Under the pieces are notes generated by a model. That model was not told where the DNA came from, did no database searches, and saw only the letters and a program-made list of their open reading frames with translations. From Aquilaria yunnanensis (taxonomy: Eukaryota; Streptophyta; Magnoliopsida; Malvales; Thymelaeaceae): a stretch of 64,000 nucleotides of DNA. The stretch is taken from contig CM077595.1 of assembly GCA_039654915.1 (NCBI GenBank), forward strand, positions 44,175,501 to 44,239,500, in the 5' to 3' direction. This document shows positions 40,180-52,276 of the stretch, in pieces. The number at the start of each line of letters is the position of its first letter. The stretch's first letter is position 1. The position numbers were made by a program, and so were the translations under genes.

Positions 40180-42598
40180 ATGCCTACCCCAGAGAGCTGG
40201 TAGACTCTTTTATCTCATCCTTGTTGCACCACCCCTAAAAAATTAGAAAGGTGGAAGAAGAAGTTCTTTCTTCCTTCTTACGCCGTTACCCGGCTGCCAC
40301 GACCTGACCACTATGCTTTTTCAAACCATAGTACCGAGGTTACCGTTTTCCGAGCCCAGCTGAAGGCCGGACTTTGGTATCCTCCCCCGAAGATGGTTTG
40401 TGAGTTCTGCCAATTTCATGGCATTGCTGTTAATCAGCTTCCCCCGCACTCGTACTGCTATTTTAATGCCTTCCTCTGTATGTGTGGCGTCTTTGAGATA
40501 AAACCCCATTTTGTAATTTTCATGCAGTACTACAAGCTCTTCGTGGTCCCGAAGGGTGGCTTCTATTTTACGCTACCTCGGGGATCCGGGAGCAAAAAAT
40601 TCAAGTTCACTTTTGCCACTAAGGACAGTTGGCGAGGGTGGCAACAGAAATTCTTCTTCCTGAAGATAGATGAGGCCTGGTCGTATGTTCCGACCAAATG
40701 GGCTCGGGGAAAGCTGGATGTGGACGTCGTTGATCCGAGGATACTGCTGACTCCAGAGTTGGCTCCCATGTTCGAGGACTTCGACGGACGTATTCGAGCC
40801 GTCTCCGTCTGGGCTCCCGAGGTCGCTCCACGCTCCCTCTACCCCTTCCCCATTAACTGGAGGTTGATGACCGAAGAGGTCCTTCGGGAGTTAGGGGTGG
40901 TCAAGGAGCATGAGACTGACCTCGAGATGCCAGCTCTTGCTATCGCCGGGAAGGACTCCTGTTTGATACAGCTCCTTCGGGAGGAAGTTTCTTTCGAAAC
41001 GCTTTTTGAAAGTAAGTTATCCTCTACTCCCTTGCTGTTTTTCCCTCGGACTTACGCTAATGTCTTTTTTCTTTTTCAGAGATGGGGGACAGGACTGCTG
41101 CATTCTACAAGTCCCTTTCCTCCGGCCAGGTGGAGAAGGGCGATCAGACAAAGAAGGCGGCTTCCCAAAGGTGGAAGTCTACTGGCGCTGGTCCTTCGGC
41201 GAAACGGGCAAAGAAAACTGCCCAGCTTCAAGAAATTTCTGAGGAGGCTGCTGAGGAGCCTGGGGCAGCCGAGATTCCACCGCCCAAGGCTGCTGCCGAG
41301 GTCCCTGCCGCTGCCGAGGTTCCTTCCGCCGACGTCCCTCCCCAGAGCCCTTCCGCGCCGCAGGCCCTTCTGGAGGCTGTGGTAGAGGCTCTTTCTGCCG
41401 AGGAGCGGCGCAGGAAGAAAGGCAAGGGGATTTCGACCGAGGAGTCTCAGGGCTCCGAAGACGTCGTGATTGAAGTGCCGCCAGGTTTGTTGTTTTCAGA
41501 ACAACTATGGCTCTTTTGTTTTTCTGAAATTTCCTTTGTCTCTGACCTGCTTCTCGTTTTCGCGATGCAGGGGAGTTGCTTACTCCGAACTGGAAGGCCG
41601 AACATGCGAAGTTGCGGCCCCTTCGTGATGCCAAAGTCCCGCAAGGGAAGATACCCAAAGAGCCTTTCTGGACATTCACGGAGGACATGAACTTGTACTC
41701 CGAGGACTGTCCTGAAATGGCGAAGTCGATTTCGAAGGAGGTGCTTATAGAGGCCTCCTTCAAGGCTATTGCGGTGGCCCATCCGGGGATGACACCCTCG
41801 CCGTGAAAGTTACCGAGCATGCTGCTCAGGTATGTTCTTCACATCTTTTTCCCTTCAATTTTTCCTAAGTGCTTGGCTCTTTCTAACCTTGCGTTCATCT
41901 TTTCACAGCTGCTGGGGTACGCCGGCTTTCTCCGAGTTCGGGTAGCCAGGCAAACGGCGTTCCGAGCTTCGGCCTTAGAGGCTTTAGAAAAAGCGAAGGT
42001 CACGTGCTCGGAATTGACAGCCAAGAACCAACAGCTGGTAGATGCTGCGAAGAAAGAAGTTGCTGCCCTTCGGGAGGAGTTCCGGAAAGCGAAGGAAGAC
42101 CTTCAGAAGGACTCCTCCCTGAAGATTGCTGACCTCGGCGATCAGGTGGCGGGGATGCTTGCTGCCAACCAAGACCTTCTCAAAGATAAGTCAGATTCTG
42201 ACAATCTCATACGGTCGTTGGTGACTGAGAAAAAAGCTCTTGAAGCCGAGGTCAAGTCTTTGAAGAAGGAGCCCGACGCGAAGAAGAAGATGAAGGCGCT
42301 GAAGAAGGAGGTTTCAGATTTGAAGGACAAGCTGCAGGACCTTGAGGTTGAGAAGGAAAAATCTGACCAAATGACTAAGGTCGCCTTCCAGGACAGGTTC
42401 TGCCTTGCTCGGCACCAAGTCCATCAGAGGTTCCCAGGTCTGGACCTCTCTTTTTTGGAAGCACTGAACATTCCCGAGGGGCCTCGGTGGTCCTGCTCAA
42501 AAATTGAGCACCTGAACCTGCCTCCCACAATTCCGGCGCCGAAGGTGGTGGAAAAGGGCACAGAGTCTGGTGGCTCTCGGGACGCCGAGAACCCTTAG
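40180..42598 (+). pseudogene. Antisense gene of E, best-preserved four-exon copy (two lesions)
   Basis: Exon 1 is 40180-41011 (donor GTAAGT), exon 2 41080-41484, exon 3 41571-41829 (donor GTATGT), exon 4 41909-42598; all three introns (68, 86 and 79 bases) are GT-AG. Exon 1 encodes the plant gypsy 'transposase_28/mobile domain'-like region. Exon 2 (MGDRTAAFYKSLSSGQ) becomes an Ala/Pro/Glu-rich linker, then basic. Exon 3 has PKEPFWTFTEDMN. Exon 4 is a coiled coil of about 150 residues plus a conserved end. Lesions: TAG at codon 8 (40201-40203, Gln in D) and a small deletion near 41786 in exon 3. An internal ATG at 40393 would bypass the first. No nuclease or helicase motif is seen. Role unknown. 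Confidence 0.82.
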
Positions 42599-42737
42599 GC
42601 TGTTTTAGGGGCCTTTTCCCCCTTTTTTTTTCTCTTCGCTTTTGTGCTCCTTATTCGGGCACTTCTTCTTTGTAAGCCTGATCATTCTCAATGAATATTT
42701 TTTGGCTAAGTCTTTTTGCAAGATTTTGCATTTCCAT

Positions 42738-42960
42738 CATCCCGAACAAGTTCGCTCAAGAGACTTCGAGAAACCTGCAATCACAAAAAATTATTCTGTG
42801 CTTTTTGCGGCGAGTACTTTCGCAAGATTTTTTGTTTTCCATTTTTCCGAGTGTGATGGCTCAAGGGACTTCGGAAAACTATTCTGCGCTTGTTGCGGCG
42901 TGTACTTTTGAGATTTTTTCCATTTTTCCGTGCGTAATGGCTCAAGGGACTTTGGAAAAT
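42738..42960. repeat. Three-copy hairpin-like motif array (E)
   Basis: Copies near 42740, 42845 and 42925 of the CCCGAGC...GCTCAAGGGACTTCGG motif, between the convergent stops of the antisense gene and pol. Confidence 0.7.
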
Positions 42961-43096
42961 CACATCTGCGTTTTATCACGGCGAACACCTTCTCGAAATT
43001 CTGTCTTGCGCCATTTTGTACACTTAAGAATTTTTCTTAAGGACATTCTGTACTTAGGATATTTTTTGTACAACACAATCCTTCCGCTCCCTCTTC

Positions 43097-46000
43097 AGCG
43101 TAGAATTTCTTCAGGGCGTCTGAGTGCCAAGTGTTTTTCAATTCTACGCCTTCGGTGTCGCCAAGTTTGTACACGCCTTTTCGTACTTCGGCAAGAACCA
43201 GATAAGGTCCTTCCCAGTTCGCGCGAAGTACTCTGTGGGATGGCTTTCGGGGTGCAAAGTCAGCCTTTCAGAGAACGAGGTCCCCTTTCTTGATTTCTTT
43301 TGGCCTGGCTCATAAATTTATAGCCGCGGCCACTCTTTGCTGGAAAGCTTTTCTTCTCAGCTCAGCTATTTCTCTGTGTTCGCCGACAAGGTCAAGCTTC
43401 GTTCTTAGGCCGAGGTTGTTTCCACCTTCATCAAATACTTGCACCCGTACTGATGGTCTAACTATCTCGATAGGGATGATGGCCTCTATTCCGAAGACGA
43501 GTGAGAAGGGAGTTCCCCTGTGGCTCTTCGGGGCGTCATTCGGTAACTCCATAATACGCTTTGGAGTTCTCCTGGCCATTTCCCTTTTGCTTCCCCCAGC
43601 CTCCTTTTCAAGCCATCTTTTATGGTCCTGTTAGATACTTCCACCTGCCTGTTGCTTTGGGGGTGAGCTACTGGGGCGAAGTGCATCTTTATTCCGAGGT
43701 CGCTGATAAATTACGGGAATCCTTTGTCTATGAATTGGGATCCATTATCAGCCACTAGTACCCTCGGTATGCCGAATCTGCATACGATGTTCTTCCATAC
43801 AAACTTCTGCACTTCTTTCACCGAGATAGTTGCTAGCGGTTCTGCCTCGACCCATTTGGAGAAATAGTCTACTGCTACCACGCAGAATTTCATGCCTCCG
43901 GGCGCGGCGGGGAGTGGCCCAATAAGGTCTATACCCCAGACTGCGAAGGGCCAGGGATAGTCGGCCGAAGTTACTATTTCCGAGGGTGCCCTCTGGATGT
44001 TCGCGTGTCTCTGGCAACTACCGCATTTCCGGACGAACTGCTTTGCGTCCTTTCTTAGGGTAGGGCAGAAGTATCCCTGGCGAAGTATCACTGCCGCCAG
44101 GGCATCAGTTCCAATGTGTGAACCACACATGCCTTTGTGGACTTCTTCAAGGATCATTTCAGTATCCTCTTTGTTCACACATCTTTGCAGCGGATTCGCG
44201 TATCCCTGTCAGTATAGTTCTTCACCGATTAGGAAGAAACGGCTGAAGCGCCTTCGCAGTTTTGCAGCGTCACCGGGGTCTTCAGGGAGCACATTTTCTG
44301 TGAGGTACCTTTTTATTGGATCCTTTCATCCTTTTCCCAAGGTCGCTATGCTCAGTACTGAGATGCTCGGATGGTCTAGCACCTCGGTGTAGGTTTTTGA
44401 CTTCACCAAGCAGTCTGCTTCGGTGTTTTTCCGCCGAGGTATGTTTTCAATCTGTATGGCGTCAAACTCTTGAATGAGTTTTGCTACCAGCTCGTGGTAT
44501 TTTGCCAAGGTTGGGTCCTTCCCCCCATAGTCTCCTGCCGTCTGCCGAACTACTAGCTGGGAATCGCTGTGAGCCTTTAAGTTTCTCACGCCAATTTTTC
44601 TGGCCAGTCATAATCCCGCTATGAGGGCCACATACTTAGCCACATTGTTAGTGACGTTGAAGTTAAACTTGATAGCCTTCATTACTTCCAGGCCTTCGGG
44701 GCCTCTGATAATTACCCCAGCTCCTTGGTGTTCGGACCCCGAGGCTCCGTCAACATGTAAGGTCCATTCTGGCTCACCTTCGTTCAGATTCGGATGACTG
44801 TCCTCAGTGGTGGGTATTTCGGCAATGAATTTTGACAGTGCTTGAGCTTTTATGGCCTTCCGAGGTTCATAGGTGATATCGTGTTCGCCAAGCTCTATAC
44901 ACCACTTGGAGAGCCTTCCCGAATGATCCACTTTCCTCATAACGTCCCGTAGTGGTAGGCTACTTCGGACGATGATGGGGTGAGCCTGAAAGTATGGTCG
45001 CAGCCTTCTCCCTGCAAGCACCAAGGCGTATATAGTTTTTTGCAGCAAAGGGTACCTGACTTCGGCGCCATGCAGGGATTTGCTTACATAGTAGACCGGC
45101 CATTGTTTTGGCCCTTCTTCTTTCACGAGGACCGAGCTCACAGCTTTTTCATTGACGGCGACGTATAACACGAGGGGCTCTCCCTCGCGAGGTTGTCGCA
45201 GAGTCGGTAGGCTGGCTAGGTATATTTTGAGTTCTTCCCAGGCTTTTTGACAGTCTTGATCCCAAGGATGATCATCCCTTCCAAGGTTGCCTTCCTTTTT
45301 TGCTGCCTTAGTGAGGACTTTGAAGAAGGGTCGACACCTATCTCCGTACCTGGAAATGAACCTGCTAAGAGAGGTTATTCTTCCGGTGAGTCTCTGCACC
45401 TCTTTTACTGTGGCAGGAGTTTGGAACTCGAGCAGAGCCTTAATTTTTTCGGGGTTAGCATCGATGCCTCTTTTGGATACCATGTACCCAAGGAACTTTC
45501 CCAAGGTCACCCCGAACATGCATTTTTCAGGATTGGGATGAATCCCGAAGGCTCTGAGTTTTTCGAAGGTTTTCTCTAGATCTGCAACGTGGTTGCGAGG
45601 GAGCTTGCTTTTGACTATCATATCGTCAACATACACCTCCATGTTTCTTCACATTTGGTCCTTAAAGACCCTGTTCATCAACCTTTGGTAGGTGGCTCCT
45701 GCATTTTTAAGCCCGAAGGGCATCCTAACGTAGCAGTATGTTCCTCCCTCGGTGATGAAGGCGGTTTTTTCTTCATCTTTGGGGTCCATCCTTATTTGAT
45801 GGAAGCCGCTGAAGGCGTCTAGGAAACTTAGGAGCCCGTATTCGGCAGTTGAGTCTACCAGTTGGTCTATTGGCGGGAGAGGGTATGAGTCTTTCGGGCA
45901 TGCATCGTTCAAGTTTCTGAAGTCGATGCACATCCAGAGTTTGCTGCTGCCTTCTTTTGTGGAAATCACCACGTTGCTTAACCATTCGGGGTATTTGACC

Positions 46001-48591
46001 TCCCTGATAACTTCAACGTCTAACAGGCGCTGGACTTCAGTTTTCACAAAGTTGCTCTTATGGGCTGAAATGCTTCGCTTCTTTTGCCGGACAGGCTTTG
46101 CTTCCAGGCTTACTTTGAGGCTATACTGTATTATGCCAGGGTGCACCCCTGGCATGTCTTTCGACGAGTAGGCAAAGAGATCTTTATTTCCCAGTAGAAA
46201 AGATACAAGGTTTTTCTTGTCACCTTCGGGCAAGCACTTCCCTATTCGGGTAGATTGTCCTGGGACAAGTTCCACTGTTTCCGTTTTCGCTCTCGTGGGA
46301 TCTCCTTCTTTGTCCTTCTCTGGTGCCTTTGCCTCCATTGTTTGTGCGAGGTTACTTGCCGGAGGTTTTCGCGCTTTTACAAACAGCTTCCTTACCTCGG
46401 CTTGATCTATTAAGACCTCTGCATCCCCATCCTTGGTGGCGAATGTGACAGTCAAGTACTTCACGTCAGGGCGAATGTGGAGGTTTCCCTGTGTCTGCCT
46501 TCCAAGGATGGCATTGTACGAAGAAGGAACATCCATGACGATAAATCTTGCCATTTCGGAGGCGTACAACTCAGCTGTTCCGTCGACCGAAGTTCCTTTC
46601 ATCATTAGGGGTAGATCAATCCATCCGAGGACAGGTAGTTCCGACGGTCCAATCCTGAAGGTGGGCGAGGTGACAGGCTTGAGCTCGCTGCTAGAGATGT
46701 CCAAATTCGGCAGTAAATGCGAGAATAGGACGTCAGTATTTGATCCATCATCAAGCAAGACTCTTTTGACGTCCCAGTTCCCTATCCTTGCCATGATTAG
46801 CAGCGGATCGTCATGGGGGAAGATGACGGTGGATCCATCCTTGCGAGCCAGTTTCTTTGCCGGACTCTGATATTCCATGACCACAATCTCTCTGGCCTTC
46901 CGCTTTCTTTCCGAGGATGGGAGCCCCGTAGTAATGGTTTGTATCACCCCTGCAGGAGGAGGAGGGCGCTTTTTCGGACTTCGGTTTCTCTGCCTGTCGG
47001 AGTTGTAGTCCTCATCTTCAGCCCTTTCTTCCTCATCTTTTCTTCCTTTTGGGGAAGGCATTTCTAGATATTTTCGAAATTGGCCGAGTTTTATCAGCGA
47101 CTCAATGTACTTCTTCAGTTGGAAGCAGTCTTCGGTGTTGTGGCCGTGGTCGCGGTGACACTGGCAGAACTTCTTGATGTTTTTCTTGGTATCAGCAGTC
47201 ATGGCCCTTGGCCGCCGAATCTGTGTCCCCTGTCTTTCCAGCGCCATGAGGATGTTTGTCCGTGTAGTGCTCAGGGGTGTGAAGCTTTACAGTTTGCTTC
47301 CCCACATCCTCCGAGGTCGGCCTGCCTGTTCAGTTGGATGCCGAGCTTGCTGATTGGACCCTTCGGCGCGGTTGTGATCGGACTTCAGCCCAGCCATTCT
47401 CAACTCCTCGGCGGTCATGTGCTGTTCGGCCCTTCGGTAAAATTCTCCGAGGGTGTCCGGGGGGTCCTTTGAGAACTCATAGAACAGCTGTGAGTCTCGC
47501 TGAAGGCCCCGTGTCATGGCGAGGATGCGTATTTCGGGCCGAAAGTCCGGGACGCATAGAGCTTCCCTATTGAATCTTTCGACATAGTCTCGGATGGTTT
47601 CTCCGTTTCTCTGCTCTATGTCAAACATCTGAACAAGCATCTTCGCCGTTGGCCGGCTTCCAATGAATTGTTGTGCGAAGGCCGTAGACAACTCCTGGAA
47701 CTCAGTGATGGCTCTTGGGGGTAATGAGTTGTACCACGCAGTCGCTGGTCCCGTGAGGGTGACCTCAAAGCATTTACACATGGTAGCGTCGTCAGCACCA
47801 TGCATTATCATGCTGCATCTGTACTTGGTCAGGTGGGCCTGCGGATCAGTGCGGCCATCATAAATCTCCAGCCGAGGTACCCTGAAGTCGCCTGGCATGG
47901 CTGCCTCAGCCACGACACGGGTGAATGGGGACCCATCTTCGCAGAAGGCTCCCATCAGTCTGTCCCAGACGGGTTTGCGAGCTACCTGCTTTTCCACCCA
48001 GTCCAGTCGTGCTAATATCCTTTCCATGAGAACTGTGGCGTTAGGCTCTTCCTCTGGGAAGGGAGATCGTCGGCGCCTCTTCGGGGAGCGAGTTTGGCGC
48101 TGAGGGGACAGGGACCTCGCCTCTGGCGATGAACTCCTTCGCTGTGAGACTTTCGGTCGCTTGGACCCAGTTTGTCCCACAGGCCGTTTCCCGAGGGGTA
48201 TATTCTCCGTAGACGATTCTTCGCGTCGGTCTCCGCTTCCCGAACTGCGATGAGTCGATCTCGGGCTTTTCTCTCGAGGGCGTGTAGGTGAGGGAGGTCT
48301 TTGGGCCTGTGCCTGTTGTGACCACCTTCGGTCGATCTGCTGTGTCATTTCGGCCACGACCGAACGCTGAAACTCCCTCATAAAGCTCATAGTGATTACT
48401 AGAGGGCGGTCTTCCTCGGGCGCAGAAGTCCCTAGGAGTGTTTGCTCGGCAGCCGGTTGTGTCTCAGGCGCGGACGGGGACCTCGGGAGTCCCCTATCCT
48501 TAGAACGCCGAGTTTCAACGACGGCAATCTCGAAGCGGGTTCCCACAAACGGTGCCAAATGATGCCCAGGGGCTTCATCGTTGGTAGTCAT
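43097..48591 (-). pseudogene. gag-pol: Gag-pol of E, multiple lesions
   Basis: Domain order as in A. The frame opens at ATG 48591 in the LTR and is continuous through the PBS into gag. Stops: TAA 47287-47289 (after the gag core), TGA 45649-45651 (just before RT YVDD), TGA 44608-44610 (an Arg codon in the second RNase H), TGA 44326-44328 (Trp codon), TGA 44209-44211 (Arg codon), TAA 43711-43713 (integrase), and a one-base deletion near 43516. RT carries KLWMCI where A and D have KLRMCI. The terminal stop of the family is lost (GAA). The integrase stop and the Trp are shared with F. Confidence 0.92.
48540..48557 (-). promoter_or_regulatory. Primer binding site of E
   Basis: Minus strand TGGCACCGTTTGTGGGAA two bases after the LTR; two changes from D. 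Confidence 0.7.
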
Positions 48592-49419
48592 GGTGACTGA
48601 TGGAGGGACTCCCAGAGAAGAAGAACGCCTGGTGGCCGGTTTGCCCAAGGGAGAGTGCCTGAGATGTTCAGAAAAAGTGGGTTAGGAGGTCCCCAGGGTG
48701 TTTTTCCGGGGAGGAGCCTCCGACGCCCAAGTCAGTGGTGCTGAGAGAAGGCAGAGGAAATAGCACTGAGGGGTTCAGTGAACTCGCCTGGTCGTATTTT
48801 CTCAGAGTGAGGAGTCAGGATATTTGCCAGCCGTTTGCCAGGGTGTATTCCCTGGTATTTATAGAGGTGTCCAGCCCGTTCAGATCATGACACGTGTTCG
48901 GTCGAATGTTCTCTGAATTTCTGGGCGTAGAGGACAAGTAGCTGGTGGCAGGCTTCCTTGAGCCTTGAGCCGAGACGGGCCATGATGTGACTTTTCATGG
49001 CGTCGGTGTGTCAGAGCGCCGTTTGAGGCGGCTTGTGACATCTGTGGGCGACATGTCAGAGGCTTCCTTAAATGCTCCTGCCGTACTCCCGAGGTCCCTG
49101 GGTGAGGTCGTCCTCTAGTACGGACCGTGCCACTTCGGGAAACATGCCCCTAGTTCGGGGGTTCCCAGATTCAGGGAGTTCTGCCTTCGGGAAGATCATG
49201 TTCGGCCCGCCCTAGCCGGTGCCACTTTTCCGAAGGCGGTTTGTTTACTACCTCGGGGGGGCTAATAGTATCCTCAGGTTCCCTGGCGTGCCGAGCTCGG
49301 GCTCTTCGGCTTTTCTCCGAGGTGTGTGATCCCACCTTTTTCCGGGTAGCGCCAGATCTCCTGGCCATTCTGGTGGCAGGGAGTTCGGCCAGGTGGAGGC
49401 GATAGTCCTTCGGCTATCA
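48560..49419 (-). repeat. 5' LTR of E (860 bp)
   Basis: Partner of 38546-39404. TATTTATA at 48856-48863 marks the minus-strand TATAAATA promoter. The U3-end hairpin is at 49401-49418 with one bulged base. Confidence 0.95.
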
Positions 49420-49479
49420 CGTGGGAGTTTAAATGCACAGTTTTGGCACTACAACTGGACTACCCCAGAGTGAGTAACA

Positions 49480-50343
49480 ACTTTTACCATGGCTTGTTCG
49501 GATGTCATCTTTGATGACTAAAACACTAACCTTGAATAGATGGAGGAAAGAAAAAAAATTGGGAAGAAGGAGAGCAACTTCGGAAGGAAACCCACCTTTT
49601 CGGCAAATAGATGAAAGTTTGGGAACCACCGCAGAACTTGCCAGAAATTGCTCAACTATAAACACCACCACAAGAAAATGATGGAAAGTGAGAGGAAGAG
49701 AGAAAGCAAGAGGAATGGAAGCATAGGAGTGAGCAAACTTTGAAGGGAAAAGGCTTTATATAGACCGAAGGAGGCAAGGGAAGCGTCGCCATAATGACCC
49801 TTCACGAGCAAAGGGACGTAACCGATGTAGCGGATGCGATGGATCGCCAATGAACTAAAGACATGTGTCGAACTATGTGAAAAGTAAGGGCACACCTACT
49901 GACACTAGTAGGCCTATATTGCTTAAACTGAAGTGATGTGGCTGCTCGGCCATGACTTATGATGGTTCACTGGCAGAAGGCAAGGACAAAAAATCCTAAA
50001 AAAAGATGTCCCCTCGCCTCCGAAGGTATAACTTCGCCAAACTGAGTGTTCAGCTAAAGGATATTATCATCCTCTTATGAAGCTAAACATGTGACTTCAC
50101 TGAAAGAAAGAAGTTAATTCAGAGCAACGTCCTGATCAAGGGCCCAAATCCAGAGAATGGAACACAAACAAGGAACCCAAGGAAATGCCGAAAATACAAT
50201 TTCGGCAAAAGAATGTGTCTTTGCCCGAGGAGCTAGTGGAAACAAGTTCTTTTGCCAAGGATAGCTTCAGCTACCCAAAAAGCAGGATTTCCATGACGTG
50301 TTCCTGAGTGATTGGCACCAAAGATGCAACTTTGGCTTCTCTT
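49480..50343 (-). pseudogene. Start codon, leader and promoter region of X antisense gene
   Basis: Minus strand: TATATAAA at 49755-49762 in the same context as the BC promoter (22943), then a CT-rich leader, then ATG at 49508 followed by TSEQAMVK before the solo LTR interrupts. Upstream to 50343 the sequence has TTCGGC/CCGAAG words typical of this region in the other elements. No other gene is seen in these 860 bases. Confidence 0.65.
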
Positions 50344-50356
50344 GGGGGGGGGCATG
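50344..50356 (+). promoter_or_regulatory. Polypurine tract of X
   Basis: Nine Gs then CATG before the LTR, the same layout as in D and E but on the plus strand. Confidence 0.8.
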
Positions 50357-51082
50357 AGATAGCTGAAGGGCTATTGCACATGAGACATCCTAATTCGCTA
50401 ACATGGCAGCACCTTCTGGTAGTCATAGCACCAACCTCAGAGGATTCTCCGCACCACCCTCGGAAAGTTAAATGGCCAATTTTGGAAAAATGCTCCTTAC
50501 CACCCTCAGATTTGTGAGCTACCAACCTCAGAAAAATAGGACTACCATCCTCGATAAAGGAAAAGGTCTCCCAAAAATGGTTCGCCCTTCCAAAGGACCT
50601 TCCCCAGTAGCCCTCAGGGATAAATCTTTGCCCGAAGGAGTCTTAGGTGCCCAAATGGGTCTTACGGGGAAACGACAAATATGGTTAAGGAACCTCTGAC
50701 AAAGAAGCGTCGCACATACCCCTACCCTTTGGGAGAAACTTCCTATTGCTAGCTAGAGATACTTGCCTCCGAAGGTACTGACCAGATCTAGCCGAACACG
50801 TGCCACGATCTGAATACACTATGCAAAATGGCCTCCTCGCTCTGCCCTCCCAGAAATACTTAGGAGTCTCCTTGGTAAGAACAATGGGACTCTCTCTCTT
50901 TCCTACTCTCTGCTCTTAACAACTTCTATCCCGTATACTAACTTGGGCATTGGAGGCTCCTCTCTCGAAAACACACACTAGGGAGCTCCTAACCATGTTC
51001 TTCAAAGTCTTGCAAATACCTTTTCATCAGAAGTCTCTCCGTCAGACCAGCATGTCAGACAACGAAGATGCCACTAGCATCA
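50357..51082 (+). repeat. 3' LTR of X (726 bp, degraded)
   Basis: Begins AGATAGCTGAAGGGCTATT (terminal T lost relative to TGATAGCC) and ends GATGCCACTAGCATCA. It matches the BC LTR in reverse, including CACCACCCTCGG repeats and the GGAGGCTCC block, but is about 150-190 bases shorter. Flank to the right: CATAG. Confidence 0.78.
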
Positions 51083-51417
51083 CATAGTAGTGAAACCAAT
51101 TTTGAAACTAAATCTAGTGGACATAATTGAATGGCTTAACCATTCTTTTGAGGTTCTAAACCTTTCAAATGGGCTAGGGGCTATGCTAGGCATGACAACA
51201 TCAAAGACTAACTAGTATACATACATATACTAAAATGCCAAAACTGAGACTTATGCTTCAACTATGCATGTCCTTATGCTACTAGACTCTACAAGGCCAC
51301 AAGACAATTATAGTTAGAACAAAGAACCTAACTGGAAATAAACTACAATCAATAATGAATCACTAAGTTGTTTCCTAAATTATAAATGCTAGCTTGACAA
51401 CCCTTAATGGTCACTAG
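51083..51417. other. Unassigned AT-rich sequence between X and F
   Basis: 335 bases with no ORF of note, no LTR match that I can see, and no RNA gene. It is the target into which X and F inserted; ACTAG (51413-51417) directly precedes F. It may be part of an older, unrecognised element. Confidence 0.4.
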
Positions 51418-52276
51418 TGATAGCCGAAGAACTATCGCCTCCACCTGGCCGAACTCCCTGCCACCAGAATGGCCAGGAGATCTGGCGCTACCCGGAAAAA
51501 GGTGGGATCACACACCTCGGAGAAAAGCCGAAGAGCCCGAGCTCGGCACGTCAGGGAACCTGAGGATACTATTAGCCCCCCCGAGGTAGTAAATAGACAG
51601 CCTTCGGAAAAGTGGCACCGGCTAGGGCGGGCCGAACTTGATCTTCCCGAAGGCAGACCTCCCTGAATCTGGGAACCCCCGAACTAGGGGCATGTTTCCC
51701 GAAGTGGCACGGTCCGTACTAGAGGACGACCTCACCCAGGGACCTCGGGAGTACAGCAGGAGCATTTAAGGAAACCTCTGACATGTCGCCCACAGACGTC
51801 ACAAGCCGCCTCAAATGGCGCTCTGACACGCCGACGCCATCAAAGTCACATCATGGCCTGTCTCGGCTCAAGGCTCAAGGAAGCCTGCCACCAGCTACTT
51901 GTCCTCTACACCCAGACATTCAGAGAACATCCGACCGAACACGTGTCACGATCTGAACGGGCTGGACACCTCTATAAATACCAGGGAATACACCCTGGCA
52001 AACGGCTGGCAAATATCCTGACTCCTCACTCTGAGAAAATACGACCAGGCGAGTTCACTGAACCCCTCAGTGCTATTCCCTCTGCCTTCTCTCAGCACCA
52101 CTGACTTGGGCGTCGGAGGCTCTTCCCCGGAAAAACACCCCGGGGACCTCCTAACCCACTTTTTCTGAACATCTCAGGCACTCTCCCTTGGGCAAACCGG
52201 CCACCAGGCGTTCTTCTTCTCCGGGAGTCCCTCCATTAGTCACCATGACTACCAACGATGAAGCCCCTGGGCATCA
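51418..52276 (+). repeat. 5' LTR of F (859 bp)
   Basis: TGATAGCC...GGGCATCA, aligning with the E LTRs in reverse orientation. TATAAATA at 51973-51980 is the likely promoter. Hairpin GATAGCC/GAACTATC at 51419-51436. Confidence 0.92.

Larger units (their letters stand above)
38546..49419 (-). mobile_element. Element E: complete Tat-like retrotransposon (10,874 bp) with TSD CGTGG
   Basis: LTRs 38546-39404 (859 bp) and 48560-49419 (860 bp), flanked by CGTGG at 38541-38545 and 49420-49424. Internal order is as in D. The LTRs differ at roughly 35 positions (about 4%) plus a small indel. It inserted into the solo LTR. It is closest to element F, with which it shares disabling mutations. Confidence 0.95.
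36133..49479 (+). mobile_element. Probable solo LTR (about 2.47 kb), interrupted by element E
   Basis: Starts TGTTAC at 36133 and, after skipping E and one copy of its CGTGG duplication, ends GTAACA at 49479, giving TG...CA ends with short inverted termini. Flanks are GCTTT (36128-36132) and ACTTT (49480-49484), a duplication with one mismatch. It splits X antisense exon 1. Sequence style (AT-rich, CT-rich leader near 36770) resembles Tekay-type LTRs. No internal domain is present; orientation is a guess. Confidence 0.5.
8128..51082 (+). mobile_element. Element X: oldest Tat-like element, 3' part, split by nested insertions
   Basis: X survives as four pieces: 8128-10701, 35723-36132, 49480-51082, and sequence left of element A outside the window. 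In order they give the end of pol (plus), a spacer, the antisense gene (minus) from 3' to 5' end, its TATA box, the PPT and the 3' LTR. The pieces join exactly where A, BC (duplication CTCCC at 10697-10701 and 35723-35727) and a solo LTR inserted. The breaks in the antisense gene fall inside conserved codons and the halves match intact homologues, which is the main evidence that one element was split. Confidence 0.8.
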
